Positions 39,805-51,339 are shown, counted from the first letter of the stretch. The stretch: 64,000 nucleotides of DNA from Musa acuminata AAA Group (GCF_036884655.1 NC_088330.1:34267001-34331000); one strand, 5' to 3'. Notes: a model not told the origin generated them from the sequence alone. Program-made: numbers and translations.

Positions 39805-41100
39805 TGCCCTTGTTTATCAGGGATTCGGTTTGATATTACATTGAATCGGATCAAGAAAAAATATATTATGTATTATTTTGAGTTCTCTTGTATTCCTGTT
39901 AATTAGATCGGTATATAAGATTATAGATTGACTAATTATGATGTTCTTAAATAATTTGATATTTATATTATGAAGAAATAAAAGAAGAAAAATTGTCATG
40001 TTGGAAAAATAAGAAAATAAAAGGAAGCATCTGAATAATTATATCGAGGATATACAATTCGAGTAAGAATTAGATGACTTTGTTGAGTCTGTTTTCATAC
40101 AAAAAAAATGCATGTGTTTGAATTTATAGATACATGATTTATGTGATTTACAAGTTATTTTATTATTTAAAAGTATTACAAAAAAAATTATATGTTGGTA
40201 ATTTCAAAAACCATTTTATTTTAATCATTATTTATTATTTTATAAGTATTTTTTATTTAAAATTATTGTAAAGTATTATATATGTTGGTAACCATGAAAA
40301 TATTTTTATCAAAATAAATGTTTATCGATTTTTAAAAATGGTTGTTGTATTTGAAAAAGATAAAAAATATATAATTAGTATCTAATTTAAATGATATACG
40401 GTTTCATCATATTAAATAACATGAAAATTTTTTTGAAACTATTTTCTAGAAAATAATTGATATTATATTCCATGATATGATAGTTGTATGTGGTTAATAT
40501 AATTATGATCTGAATCCTATCAATGAGGATTATATAGTGATTGTATATTCAGAGATTAATTTTTTTTGTCCTTGACATATGAATATATAATACTTATAAA
40601 ACATGATTTAAAGTTTTATAATAGAAATATATTGTGATTATAACTATCAATACTACTGTGATTTCTATTCTGACATGTACGTATGTTTATGAATCCACTA
40701 TATTTATGTTTATTTATGAAAAAAATAAAATATAATTAAATGTATGTTTTTCGGAAAAGTATCCTAAGCATTATTTATATGATTTAAAATACATGCGAAG
40801 ATAAAGTTTTTTTGTGTAAATTGATTAAGTATGAATAAAGTATTCGATACCCATGCACATTTCAAAAGCATATATTGAATATATAAATAACTCATATGTT
40901 TTAAATAAAATATTTACCTGTGATAAGTTTTTATTAATATTCGAGTCACTTATAGTTTGCTCATATGATTATTTCTTAATATTCTTTAAGGATTAGGTCA
41001 TTTTTAGATACAGATGGAAGATCGATTTAATAGTCTTTCGCATTTTTGTAACAGTGATATATATATATATATATTGTTTGGAGGTTAATAGCCGCATTTA
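38111..41100. other. Long intergenic spacer upstream of ACC synthase
   Basis: No gene was recognised. There is a CT run near 39015-39035, a GA run at 39756-39802 and a very AT-rich stretch at about 39850-41090. Two loosely related copies of an AGTATTA...TATGTTGGTAA block sit about 90 bp apart at 40171-40200 and 40271-40290. The last kilobase is the distal promoter of the ACC synthase gene. Confidence 0.5.
39756..39802. repeat. (GA)n microsatellite
   Basis: About 46 bp of GA dinucleotides preceded by a poly-A run, in the spacer upstream of the ACC synthase gene. Confidence 0.92.
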
Positions 41101-41113
41101 ACTTTGCGTTCTC

Positions 41114-41120
41114 TATATAA
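41114..41120 (+). promoter_or_regulatory. TATA box of the ACC synthase gene
   Basis: TATATAA lies 80 bp upstream of the chosen ATG (41194). A start site about 30 bp downstream would leave a leader of roughly 50 bases. It would also exclude the in-frame ATG at 41128 as a start. Confidence 0.6.
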
Positions 41121-41193
41121 TCGAAACATGTCCAACCCCTGCAAGCGTAACTCCCGTCTTGTCTCTCCGACGCTCGTTCCCTGCAGAGCCACA

Positions 41194-42855
41194 ATGGCCC
41201 AGATGCTACTCTCCATGAAGGCTGCGTGCAACACTCATGGGCAGGACTCCTCGTACTTCCTGGGGTTGCAGGAGTATGAGAACGACCCGTATGATCCGAA
41301 GACCAACCCCACCGGGATCATTCAGATGGGCCTGGCGGAGAACCAGGTTCGCATTCCGTGGATCGCCATCATCTTTTGCCGGCTCTCTCTCTCTCTCTCT
41401 CGCTTACTCTTACCCTGTCGATCGTGCAGCTCTCTTTCGATCTCATCGAGTCGTGGCTGCAGCGACACCCCGACGCGGCGGGGCTAAGAAGAGACGGCCG
41501 CGTCGTGTTCCGAGAGCTGGCTCTCTTCCAGGATTACCATGGCTTACCTGAGTTCAAGAGAGTAAGTGCTGGGTTCGAACAGATAGAGAGGGATGTCGCG
41601 CTTCTCTTTTGCCGCATGGTAATGCGATGCGTGCGCTTCTTTGAGATCCCGTCTTCACGTTCTGCACAACGTACGTCTGCAGGCACTGGCGGATCTCATG
41701 GGCGATTTAAGAGGCAACAAGATCGAGATCGATCCGCGAAAGCTCGTCCTGACCGCCGGAGCCACCTCTGCTAACGAGATTCTCATGTTCTGTCTCGCCG
41801 AACCCGGCGAGGCCTTTCTTATTCCTACTCCATACTATCCAGGGTAAACACATCATCTCTCCCACTGTTCATAAACCTCAGTAACTCCGCGACTAACATC
41901 CGCTAAACACAGGTTTGACAGGGATCTGAAATGGCGTACCGGCGCGGAGATCGTTCCTGTACACTGTTCCAGCTCCAATGGGTTCCGAATCACCAGAGCC
42001 GCCCTCGAAAAAGCCTATCAAGGAGCGCGAAAGCGTAATCTGATAGTAAAAGGAGTTCTGATTACCAATCCTTCCAATCCATTGGGCACGACGATGAGTC
42101 GGAACGAGATCGACGCCCTCGTCGACTTCGTCGTCGCCAAGGACGTCCATCTCATCAGCGACGAGATCTACTCCGGAACGACCTTCGACTCGCCCGGGTT
42201 CGTCAGCGTCACGGAGGCTATCGAGGGCAGAGCACACGTAACGGATCGCGTTCACGTTGTATACAGCCTCTCCAAGGATCTCGGCCTCCCTGGCTTCCGG
42301 GTGGGTGCAATCTACTCCAACAACGAGGCCGTGGTGGCCGCAGCTACCAAGATGTCGAGCTTCGGCCTCGTCTCTTCCCAAACCCAGTACCTCCTCTCGG
42401 CTCTGCTCTCCGACGAGGAGTTCAGAGGCAATTACACCGGGGAGAACCAGAAGAGGATCAAGCAGCGGCACGACCGGCTCGTCCAAGGCCTTGGGAGGAG
42501 TGGCATCAGCTGCTTAAAGAGCAATGCGGGTCTGTTCTGCTGGGTGGACATGAGGCACTTGCTGCGTTCCAACACATTGGAGGGGGAGATGGAGCTGTGG
42601 AGGAAGATAGTGTACGAAGTGGGGCTCAACATCTCGCCGGGCTCCTCCTGCCACTGCGACGAGCCCGGGTGGTTCCGCGTCTGCTTCGCCAACATGTCGG
42701 CCGAGACACTCGACGTCGCCATGCGGCGGCTGCAGGACTTCGTGGCCTCCGGCCAAGCCCACGACGACTGCAGCCACCAAAGGAAGAAGCCAATCCTGGG
42801 CAAGTGGATGCTCACCTTGTCATCCTCGGACCACAGGTCGGAGAGGGGATGGTAA
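41194..42855 (+). CDS. ACS: 1-aminocyclopropane-1-carboxylate synthase, 462 aa
   Basis: Four exons: 41194-41346, 41430-41561, 41683-41843, 41913-42855. Borders are GT-AG and phases close to 463 codons. This PLP enzyme turns S-adenosylmethionine into ACC, the committed step of ethylene synthesis, in the cytosol. Conserved boxes appear in order: [74 protein letters not shown], the PLP-lysine box [14 protein letters not shown] (Lys270) and FRVCFANMS. The C-terminal tail after the last conserved box is short and ends HRSERGW. The Ser-Pro MAP-kinase cluster of type I enzymes is not seen, so type II or III is more likely; this is not settled. The coding region is strongly GC-rich. ACS genes are controlled by transcription and protein turnover. 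Confidence 0.95.
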
Positions 42856-44440
42856 CAGTGTGAATTACAGTTCTCCACATCCAATCTCTTATTTTTGTTT
42901 GTTTCTTCTGATCAGAGACAACGAATAGACTATTAGTTCTTCTTCTTCTTCTTCTTTCGAGCACAGTAAGCCAAAGTGCACAACGTTTCATGTTGTTTTT
43001 GACTTCACATCGTTGAAGTTGACTCTTCTCCTTCGCATTCAACGTGAATGGGTGTTGGGCTATGAGCTCTTTGTCCAAAGTCAAACCCTATGACACGATG
43101 TGAGTGACAATAAATTAATGACATTAATTTATTAGACTTTCTTTTTCTGTTACTCCTCAAGAAATCAAAGATAGCGACCGAATTATGACACATTTTTTTT
43201 TAAATCTTTTCTTCATTCTTTTATAATGCATATATCCTAATTTTACTGCACATAAACCAAATTGAACCGAACAATTTGCTGCGACAATAATGAGTCCCTT
43301 TCCATGAAGCGCACTAAGACAGTGGCAACTGGCGAGATATATATATATATATATATCCGTCACTTTCATTTTTGTTATGATTCTTTACGTCGTGATTCAG
43401 CAAGGGACACAACTTAGTTTGTATGATTACTCAAAAGAAATGTTTTACGGAAAAGGGACGGAGGATTATAGTCGTCATCTCCTAGGGTGCTTTCTGTTAG
43501 ATCCGCGAGGAGTTCTAAGTCCTGAGTCCCTACATAACAGGTCAACGTCGGAGAGGGGAGTTCATGCTTGACCCCTTTGAAGTTTAAGTCAGTTTTGTAA
43601 ATAGTCAATTCTATCCCCCAATATCTACCTAGGGATGGTTTTTATATATTTCGTAGGGAGTCGGCTGCCCTTGTACTTGCTAGTGTCTATCGATATTTTC
43701 ATCAGGCAGTTTTGTCTATTCTGGGGCCATCCTCCTGACCCTATGTCTTGTGGAGTTCTATCATTACTAACAATTATCGCTTCGTTCGAATGGCGTGGAC
43801 ATGCTGTATGTCGCTTCGGAGCCGAGCAATATCGCTTCTAAGCCGAGCTGTGTCACAGTCGTTCCTGAATCGATTTATGTCATTTCAAACTGCTTTAAGA
43901 TATACGCCCATGTCTTGCGGGGTTCTATCCTTACTAACAATTATCACTTCGTTCGAATGGCGTGGACGTATGCCGCTTCGGAGCCGAGCAGTATCGCTTC
44001 TAAGCCGAGCTGTGTCGCAGCCATTTCTGAATCGATCTGTGTTGTTTTGTACTGCTTCGAAATATTTGCATTACTTTGACTTGAGTGGCATCACGTCTGA
44101 TTTGAAGTGATTGCCAATTAGGTGGTACCATAATATCCTATATCAATTATATATATAAATATAATAAAAGATCATGATATAGGTAGATACCAAATGATAG
44201 GTTTTTATTCATTATATTCTTAATTAATTTATGATTTAAGCATCAATCACATATTTAAGGGTATAAGGATTGTGTAATTTGAATGCATGGATGAAAAAAA
44301 TCTCTCCCTCAAAATTTGTATAAATTTATTTTACCTCAATGAATAAAATCACTCATCTTCTCAATAAATTTTTTAATTCTTCATAGTACCAGAGTCCTCT
44401 TTGCTTAAAAAAAAAAAAAAACTTCTTTCCTTCGTCCCCT
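42856..44440. other. Downstream of ACC synthase: 3'UTR and spacer
   Basis: The first part probably holds the ACS 3'UTR. A (TA)n run occurs near 43338-43356 and a tandem 168-bp duplication at 43742-44073 is listed separately. The remainder is AT-rich and shows no gene. Confidence 0.5.
43742..44073. repeat. 168-bp tandem duplication
   Basis: Two head-to-tail copies start ATGTCTTG(T/C)GG at 43742 and 43910. They share ACTAACAATTATC, TTCGTTCGAATGGCGTGGAC, CTTCGGAGCCGAGCA, TATCGCTTCTAAGCCGAGCT and TGAATCGAT. Each unit also has an internal echo of GCCGAGC. Open frames across both copies are repeat artefacts. Confidence 0.9.
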
Positions 44441-45194
44441 TATCCCTTCCCATTAGAACTTATTCGACTGCTATCACTACAATAACAAACCCTTGGTGAT
44501 CTGTACCTATATTGGAGTTTCTCGAGGGCACCTACTCCCTCATCTTCCTTGCCGTCGACAAGCTCTTTGTCGCCGATGGCTTCATCCTTGTCACTAAGGT
44601 TTTCTTCGGATATCCATCGTGACTCCCACGACTCTGTTCATCGCAACTCCCCGATGTTGTCGCTTACTACTGCTGCCACAAAAAGCCATCTCTTTCACTC
44701 CATCAACTTCTCTTGCTATCACAGACGTCGTCATCACCCTCACTAGTACCATCGTTCAATGCCACACCTAGTTGTCAACCTTTTTATCAACCATAAATAT
44801 TGCCATCGACATCGCAGGTGTCTTCAGACACCTCCTTCGATGCAGAATCCAGATCTACAGATATGAGATCTCCCAAAGTCAAAGCCTTACCTGTGACTTA
44901 CCGATGTCCTTGATCATTGATCCCCGTGACCTACCAATGTTCACGACTTATCATCAATCAATGCCATAATCGATTGTTGACCTTCCCATCAACCATAAAA
45001 TTTGTTGTTGACTTAATTAGAGATTAGATCTCTATCTTCTACCATCCATTAGATCATTAATTGGTTCTGGATTTTTCTCGGTGGATCACAATATCTTTTC
45101 AGCATATCTTCTTCATCTACATCTGATAGTCTAATTAGGGTTTCCTAAGGAAACAATAGTTCATCTCAATCTATAAGAGTTATATCCATCAATG
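44441..45194. other. Spacer next to the copia relic, nothing identified
   Basis: A moderately C-rich stretch with several short frames and no recognisable domain. It may be leader or LTR sequence of the copia relic that follows, but no LTR pair was found. Confidence 0.35.
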
Positions 45195-45690
45195 CAGTAA
45201 CTCTAATCCCTTTCAAACTATTTAAAGATGGTAACTATGTATTTTAGCGAGCACAATTGCAAGCACAATTTATCAATCTCCTCTTTGAATATGATCTATT
45301 TTGTTGCATCAATGACTTTCTTAGTTGTTCATCAGAAAAGATCCAAATACTAGGAGAACCTATCCCACTAACAAATCATGATCACAAGTTATGGTTATGA
45401 CAAGACCATTTTATTACATAAGTAATTTAAGCCTCAATCATTAGCTTCATAATATCACTAATCTCTTCATGTAGTATTATAAGAAACATGATCAAAGTTA
45501 CAAACTATCCTCACCAATCGCTCTAGCACTCATATATTATCTTTTATTTACTTTGATAAAAATAATACAAGAGAAAAATACTATTGCTAATTATATATAA
45601 AATCTAAAAATTATTATAGATAATTTAGCTTTAATATGTTATCCCTTGAGTGATGAAGAAATCTAAAAAAACATTTATATGTTTTTTCTT
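45195..45690 (+). mobile_element. Decayed Ty1/copia gag fragment
   Basis: Plus-strand translation with stops gives FKLFKDGNYVF-stop-RAQLQAQF, then YDLFCCIND, then LTNHDHKLWL-stop-QD, then ASIISFI and later a LxxLxxYPLSDEE-like end. This is the order and spacing of copia-type gag (UBN2 / gag-polypeptide family: L(D/N)GxNYxxWRAQ, GYDLxGxxDG, NPAYxxWxxQD). Several in-frame stops make it a relic. No RT or LTR pair was found beside it. Confidence 0.55.
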
Positions 45691-46274
45691 TAATTAAAAT
45701 CTATTTATAGTTGAATTTTTCTCTGAAGTAACTTGTGTTTCCATTAATCTACTTTTTATTTAAAAATATAAAAAACTCATTAATCACATATCATATCATA
45801 TCTACTCCAACAAAAAGAGATGTCACAAAACTGTATCACAGCAATCCAAACCCTCCAAGAACAGCTTGTGAAATGATAGTGTTGCCATTCAAATGTCACA
45901 AGAACTAAAAGATGAGTAGCTCCTACGACCATAATGAAGGTTGACTCCTGGGATCGTCAAAACACTTTGGTCACAGAAATTTTCTTGTGTGCAGACCATA
46001 CGATGCTATGATCGATAACATAGAATGACAAGTACATGTTTAGGACTTAATTATTACATCTTAGAAGATTATGACTCCATCAGCAATGCTGCAATTTTGT
46101 TATGCATCACCACTTCATGAAGATGATAGAATACTATCAATGATAAGACAACAACTAGGCTTTAATTACAGTCTTCTACAATCACAAATATTGAGTATTG
46201 TCGCCCACTGACATTTCCACAACTCACCTCGATGCTTGTACTCATTTACATGCAACAATGTGTGTAGCTCCGAT
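45691..46274. other. AT-rich spacer and 3' flank of the F-box gene
   Basis: No coding region was recognised. The right part probably contains the 3'UTR of the minus-strand F-box gene. Confidence 0.45.
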
Positions 46275-47033
46275 TTATTTCCAGTCAAGCATGTCCAAGA
46301 GCCACAAGACTTCATTCTCAGAGCTTGCAGCATCGCAGAAGTCGATCTCAATGCCAAAGACATCAGTGATTCTGAGGGCATTGTTCGCCATAAACAACAG
46401 GGAGACCCAAGCCCTGATTCCAGATACAAACGGATGTCCTGGTGCAAAGTTTAGGTAGTCGTAAGCCAGTGCGCGGAATGCGTTGCCATCTACGTACCCA
46501 AAATGGGACTGGTTCACGATTCGTGCTATTTGATGTGTATCCTTGCGACTCACGAGGATGGACACGGTGATCATCCGTCCCAACGAAAGGGAGAATCTTG
46601 GCTCGACTTGCATTGTCATCTTGTAATCATCACTGTCCAGATGAACCTTGAGCGCATCAGGTATTCCTGGAGGTGGGTTCTTTATCCCTCTCAGGAGTGC
46701 AGTGCCGGAGACAGCTTCAGAAAATACCAGTCTCTGTTCCGACCAAAGGTCGATGTAGAATTCCAAATCATCAAAGGAAAGCCTTGACGGGGGAAGCGGC
46801 TGAGGTGGCTGGGATCTGGAGAAGGTCACAAAGAGGTTGTGGTAGCTCAAGGATGGAGGAGGTCTTTTGCAAATGGAAGGCCATCTCTTGGAGCAGACGC
46901 ACTTCCAAAAGTAATCATCCCTGGCAATATCTCTCCATTGATGGCATACCAGCATGCAGGAAACTAGATCTTCACCATCAAGTAAAGGGAAGACAGCCTT
47001 CAAAACCTCACCAGATATCAGATCTTTGGTCAT
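46275..47033 (-). CDS. Small F-box protein, 252 aa, similar to the At5g39250 type
   Basis: A single uninterrupted coding exon on the minus strand. Residues 4-50 form an F-box (LISGEVLKAVFPLLDGEDLVSCMLVCHQWRDIA, then YFWKCVCSKRWPS). F-boxes bind SKP1 and so join SCF ubiquitin ligases. The C-terminal part (FDDLEFYIDLWSEQRLVFSEAV, and near the end GIEIDFCDAASSENEVLWLLDMLDWK) matches a small plant F-box family with no Kelch or LRR repeats, whose substrates are unknown. The length equals the family's. A pyrimidine-rich acceptor lies 12 bases before the ATG, so the 5'UTR is probably split by a long intron (47045-51084). Confidence 0.9.
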   Translation of the reverse strand: MTKDLISGEVLKAVFPLLDGEDLVSCMLVCHQWRDIARDDYFWKCVCSKRWPSICKRPPPSLSYHNLFVTFSRSQPPQPLPPSRLSFDDLEFYIDLWSEQRLVFSEAVSGTALLRGIKNPPPGIPDALKVHLDSDDYKMTMQVEPRFSLSLGRMITVSILVSRKDTHQIARIVNQSHFGYVDGNAFRALAYDYLNFAPGHPFVSGIRAWVSLLFMANNALRITDVFGIEIDFCDAASSENEVLWLLDMLDWK

Positions 47034-48124
47034 TGTAGATGGTGCTCAACAGCAAAAAATAGTAAAGAAACTGGAAGGTCCAAATCAAAATCCAAGGTTT
47101 GTTACTTTTATGATGCTGAGCATGAATATGGTGTATCAATACCAGATGTTTACCTGCATTGTAGAAGAAAAAACAGATCATGTTACCAAAAAGCCTGCCA
47201 CAAGTGAGCTCCCTAGATCAACAACACTTTGAAGGTTAATGAAGCTGGTAAAATGGCCAGGTATAGATTATAGAAATTCAGAACTACCTGGGATAACTGT
47301 TACAATCTTGTGCAAAAGTTTGCTAACCTTGACAACAAGGTTAATTAAAGATAGGAGTTATAATGTGCAAGGTATCCAGACAGTGTTGGCACTAGTTTTT
47401 TAATTAAATTCCAGAATCATATGGTTCTTGAGTGAGTTAAGGGGCTCATGACTGTCAGTCTTAGTATAATTGTAATAACAAAAGTGTAGGAGGGAAGGCC
47501 TGAAAGTTAAGAAAAAAATTCTGAGTTGTATTGTATTTCATTTCATTCCTTTTAAAGATAACACCTCTCATGCATTCATTCACTGTTTTCCCAACACCAT
47601 GATGTCATGAACGATATTTATCAGAACCAGAATGGATACCAAATGAACCTAGTGTTGGGTCAGTGTGCCATTGCTCAGCCCATAGGTCAATCAATTAGAC
47701 CACATATTCTAAATTTAGTAAATATATACTACAGAAATGATAAAAATAACAGAAACTAATAGAAAGAAATATTTAACATTAACAAGATGCAAGCTAGCAA
47801 CTTTGAACTTTACTCTGATTCTCGAGACCCTTTAAGATTTTTTTTTTCCTTTTATCATTTTTTGACTGTCTAAAGTCTACAAATAAACCCAACAATGACA
47901 ATTAGAAATAAGATGAAGAGCAAGCTTAGTCGTTTCCAAAGCATTTGAAAACTGAACCAAAATAATTGGAATGATATGCTTTTCCAAGTTAAACTCAGTA
48001 ACTCAATGGTAGGAAAAGATTCATCTATCTGACCCAAATAGTTGGGATCTCATAGCTTACTGTTGTATGTTCATCCAGTTCACAGAAATTGACTAGTTGG
48101 ATTCAATTGAATTCAGATCATTGA

Positions 48125-48180
48125 TGTAACACCCTCATTTCCCAAATACTTGCCACTTTATGACTTTGTTGTTGTTATTG
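48125..48180. repeat. Possible extra TRIM LTR start
   Basis: TGTAACACCCTCATTTCCC at 48125 resembles the LTR starts at 48512 and 48824 but breaks off after about 50 bp, just before the first complete LTR. Confidence 0.4.
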
Positions 48181-48181
48181 A

Positions 48182-48996
48182 TGCGACACCCGGAAGTGGA
48201 CAAAAACTAAGTTGACTTATAATGGTCTGATGGGTGGGCTTAAGCATTTTGGGCTAGTGGTTTAGGCCCAATGAAGTTAATAGGCTAGTTATCCCATCAA
48301 ATTGGGTCGTTATCAAAAGTGACCTAGTATTGGAGCATCATGAGAGGCTTGAGTAAGAAAGACTATCTGCGAATCTGGGGCTAGAGGACATATCACAACG
48401 TGGAGTTGCTACCGGGTTATAACTCACCAGCAACATGTTGGGGTTTGAATAGTTTGATTCTAAGCAATGTTGAGACTTGACAAAAACATCAAGCTTTTAA
48501 GTAGGAGGGATTGTAACACTTTAATTTAGTCCATATTGAAAGTAGACAAAGATTAAGATTAACTTATAAGGGTCTAACGAGTATACTATTATTAATTTGA
48601 ACTTAATCATTGTCCTATCTGGCTGAATCGTGACAAATGGTATCAGAGTCAACCAATTATTGGGGCATGGTAAGGCTCAAGTAGAAAAAACTACTCATTG
48701 TTGGTGCCAAAGGGCATGTTACAGCCTGGAGCTACCACTTAGATATGCCTCACCATGCTAAGGTTTGATACCGAGACTCTATTGGTCCTTGACGAATACG
48801 TCAATTCCTTAAATGGGAGAGATTATAACACCTCAATTTATTCCCACAGTAGAAATGAAAGTAAACAAAGACTAAGATTGACTTACAAGAGTTTGATGAG
48901 TGTGCTACTATTAACTTGGGCTTAAATATCCTAGGCTAGCGATTTAAGCTTAATAAAGTGCATAGGCCAATTATCCTATAAGTCTACGTCCTGACA
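48182..48996 (+). mobile_element. TRIM-like element with three LTRs and two internal regions
   Basis: LTR1 is 48182-48315, LTR2 48512-48635 and LTR3 48824-48996. Each starts with a T(G/A)xxACAC(C/T)-type word and ends near (T/G)ACA or ATCA. Just after LTR2 is TGGTATCAGAGTC (48638-48650), a Met-tRNA primer site. Purine tracts (GTAGGAGGGA and AAATGGGAGAGA) precede LTR2 and LTR3. The internal parts are only about 190 bp and do not code. This fits a terminal-repeat retrotransposon in miniature that has become a tandem array. LTR2 lacks a segment that LTR1 and LTR3 share. Confidence 0.78.
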
Positions 48997-51149
48997 ATTG
49001 ACATGTCCAATACAATAGCTAGATTGAATTGCCAAGGATCTGATTTTGAAATTTTCCAATTGGATCATCCAGTCCAATCTAGTTCCGAAAAAGGCCACTA
49101 TTCCATAAACTATGTCGAAAACATCAAGTAGTAGCCGACCAATCGATATAACTGCTATCACTATTTAGTATCTTCTGATGCATGTAACATCAACTTAATA
49201 TTAGATATCACAAAACATTTCTACCTCACAATCATTCTTCTTAGCTATCAAAATATGATATTCATGACACATGCTTGAGTAATAGTGTCTTTTGTCATAT
49301 TTAAACAATAGGTTGCTGCTTGAAATCTTTGGTTATGCTTCATTCAAAAATTTAATTTATTCATAAATGATGCATATTCCAACAAATTTATGCCCACAAA
49401 GGGAGATAGAATAAAGGCATGGTTTACTATGATTTACTTTACAGCAATAAGACAAAATAAATTGGATAAATAAGTACCCTTTTATAACCAATTTAGACTA
49501 CCTAAATCCAATAAAAGATAACATTAATAGCAAAAAAAGCATTAATAAAAAGGGTGTATCTATGTGTGGCTACGTTCTAGAAGCAAACTACTGTGTGAAT
49601 GTATTGGTACATTGTGATGGGTATCACATGAGATACTTCAAAATTCATATAGTACATGGGTAAAACCATTCATCTAGGCTACCTGAAAAATAAACAACAG
49701 TATTGATACCAATTTTCATATGACGAAACACCAGTGAAACTTGGTTAGGGTAATTAGCAAAATCAAAGAAGGGGGATGTAATGCACAGAATCATTTGTCC
49801 TTATTAAACTTCTTTCATTGACCTAATTGTATATAAAAACTTTTCAATTTATTCATATCTATCGATGACAAAAGCTTAGTATTCTAATATCGGCAAGGAG
49901 GCGACTTACCAACATTAGTGGCACAACACCACAACCTACCGAACAATTTTATCTTTGTTGAGATAATATTTATCCACAAAAGGGCCCCAGAAGGTAATCA
50001 ATAAGGCTGCAGGAAAAAATAAAAATGGTTTTTGAGAATTTGCATGTGATCTATCAGCATCAATGAATGAGAATAAACCAGCGAAATGACAATAAGACTC
50101 GTCACTTGGCACAGTGACCAACTGCTCTGGAATAAAGATTGTTGAATGCTGTCTACATTTCAGGCGTATAGTCAAAAAGTCCCAAGTGACAGTAGTTCAC
50201 AAGTTCATATGAAGATGAATTTTTGAACAACACAAGAGTATAAATAGTGTGGATATGCAGAATACACAGTACTGCCAAAAGATTAAAGTTCAAATCCTCA
50301 TGGTTAATGTTATGAACTTATGATCATTTATAATTATAACAGACAAGAAGCATAACCAGTATAGCCAAAAGATTAATATGCAAGTCCCCATGGTTAATTT
50401 TATGATCTTACGATCATGCATGCGGGTAACAACTCTAGCGCACCAATCCTGCAAAGCAAATATCAGACAGGAAACATGGAGAACACACCTTTGGACTAGA
50501 GACAGTTAAAAAATCTGGTCTCCAGATCACATGATAGTTAGGCTCCAAAAATCACCCTTACTCTATTTTTGTGACTTAGGAATCAAGATCAATTTGTAGA
50601 ATCTAATAACGGACTCCAAGCCACAAGTCCAGAAATAAAATTGGAATAGCCTCATGCAAAATGAAATCAGCACCCGACCTTGATCGCATGTACTTCCACA
50701 GTCTTGTGCATTACCAAATTCCAATTTTTAGGGCATAGAAATAACAACCAAAAGGCAACAGAGATCGAGAAGAACTAAACAGCACGTCATAAGAAATAAA
50801 ATGATGCCTTAAAGCAAATAATTAGGGTGGAAAATACTTTCTTTGCTTAATAATACTAGAAACCCACAACGATCCAAAGATTTCCATGGATAGGAAATTT
50901 CGCAACATAAGCACCCCTAAAAGAACTACGAACAATCTCCTAGCAATCTCGCAAACAAAAGAGACTCGAGAAATAAATCGAAATCGACTCGAGAACTAAC
51001 CTAACCCAATTTCCCAAAACGGCAAGGAGATCACCCCTAAAAATGTCGCAAATTCGAACAAAAGAATGGACCAAAGGGGAGTACCCAGGAACTCGTGATG
51101 TCCATCGACCGATCGGTAGCGAAGAGAATAATCCGCGTCCTCCGTAGGG

Positions 51150-51204
51150 CGATTGAACCTGGAATCGGCGATCGGGCAATTGGACCTGGAATCGGCGATC
51201 GCAG
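51150..51204. repeat. 27-bp tandem repeat in the probable F-box leader exon
   Basis: The word ACCTGGAATCGGCGATCG occurs at 51157 and 51184, offset 27 bp, inside the GC-rich block that probably forms the first exon of the F-box gene. Confidence 0.85.
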
Positions 51205-51330
51205 TCGCAACGGGGAAGCGTGGTGAACACCGTGGAATGGGGAGGCGACACTGCCGTTGGCGAGGAGCCTGCCGAATTAAATTGTTATCCCAATTACTAC
51301 CCATGTGTTTACTAACCATACTGTAGTCAT

Positions 51331-51339
51331 GGGTCCCAC
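51331..51339. promoter_or_regulatory. TCP-type site in the F-box promoter
   Basis: GGGTCCCAC fits the class I TCP consensus GGNCCCAC and lies just upstream of the GC-rich leader block on the minus strand. The same 9-mer is found at 62060-62068. Confidence 0.4.

Larger units (their letters stand above)
47034..51250 (-). other. Probable split 5'UTR of the F-box gene with a 4-kb intron
   Basis: On the minus strand a GC-rich exon-like block (51085 to about 51250) ends at CCTGG/GTAC. An acceptor (TTTTTTGCTGTTGAG, ending at 47045) leaves 11 leader bases before the ATG. The 4.0-kb interval has no coding gene and includes a TRIM-like array. The model rests on splice-site context only, without transcript support. 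An alternative is that the 51-kb block belongs to a separate non-coding transcript. Confidence 0.4.

Noticed and set aside
41128..41193. Upstream in-frame ATG of ACC synthase
   Set aside because: It lies only a few bases after the TATA box, so it would probably not be in the transcript. Family members start near the ATG at 41194.
41893..42486. Minus-strand open frame of 197 codons over the last ACC synthase exon
   Set aside because: Antisense shadow of a strongly conserved, GC-rich coding exon whose plus-strand product is certain.
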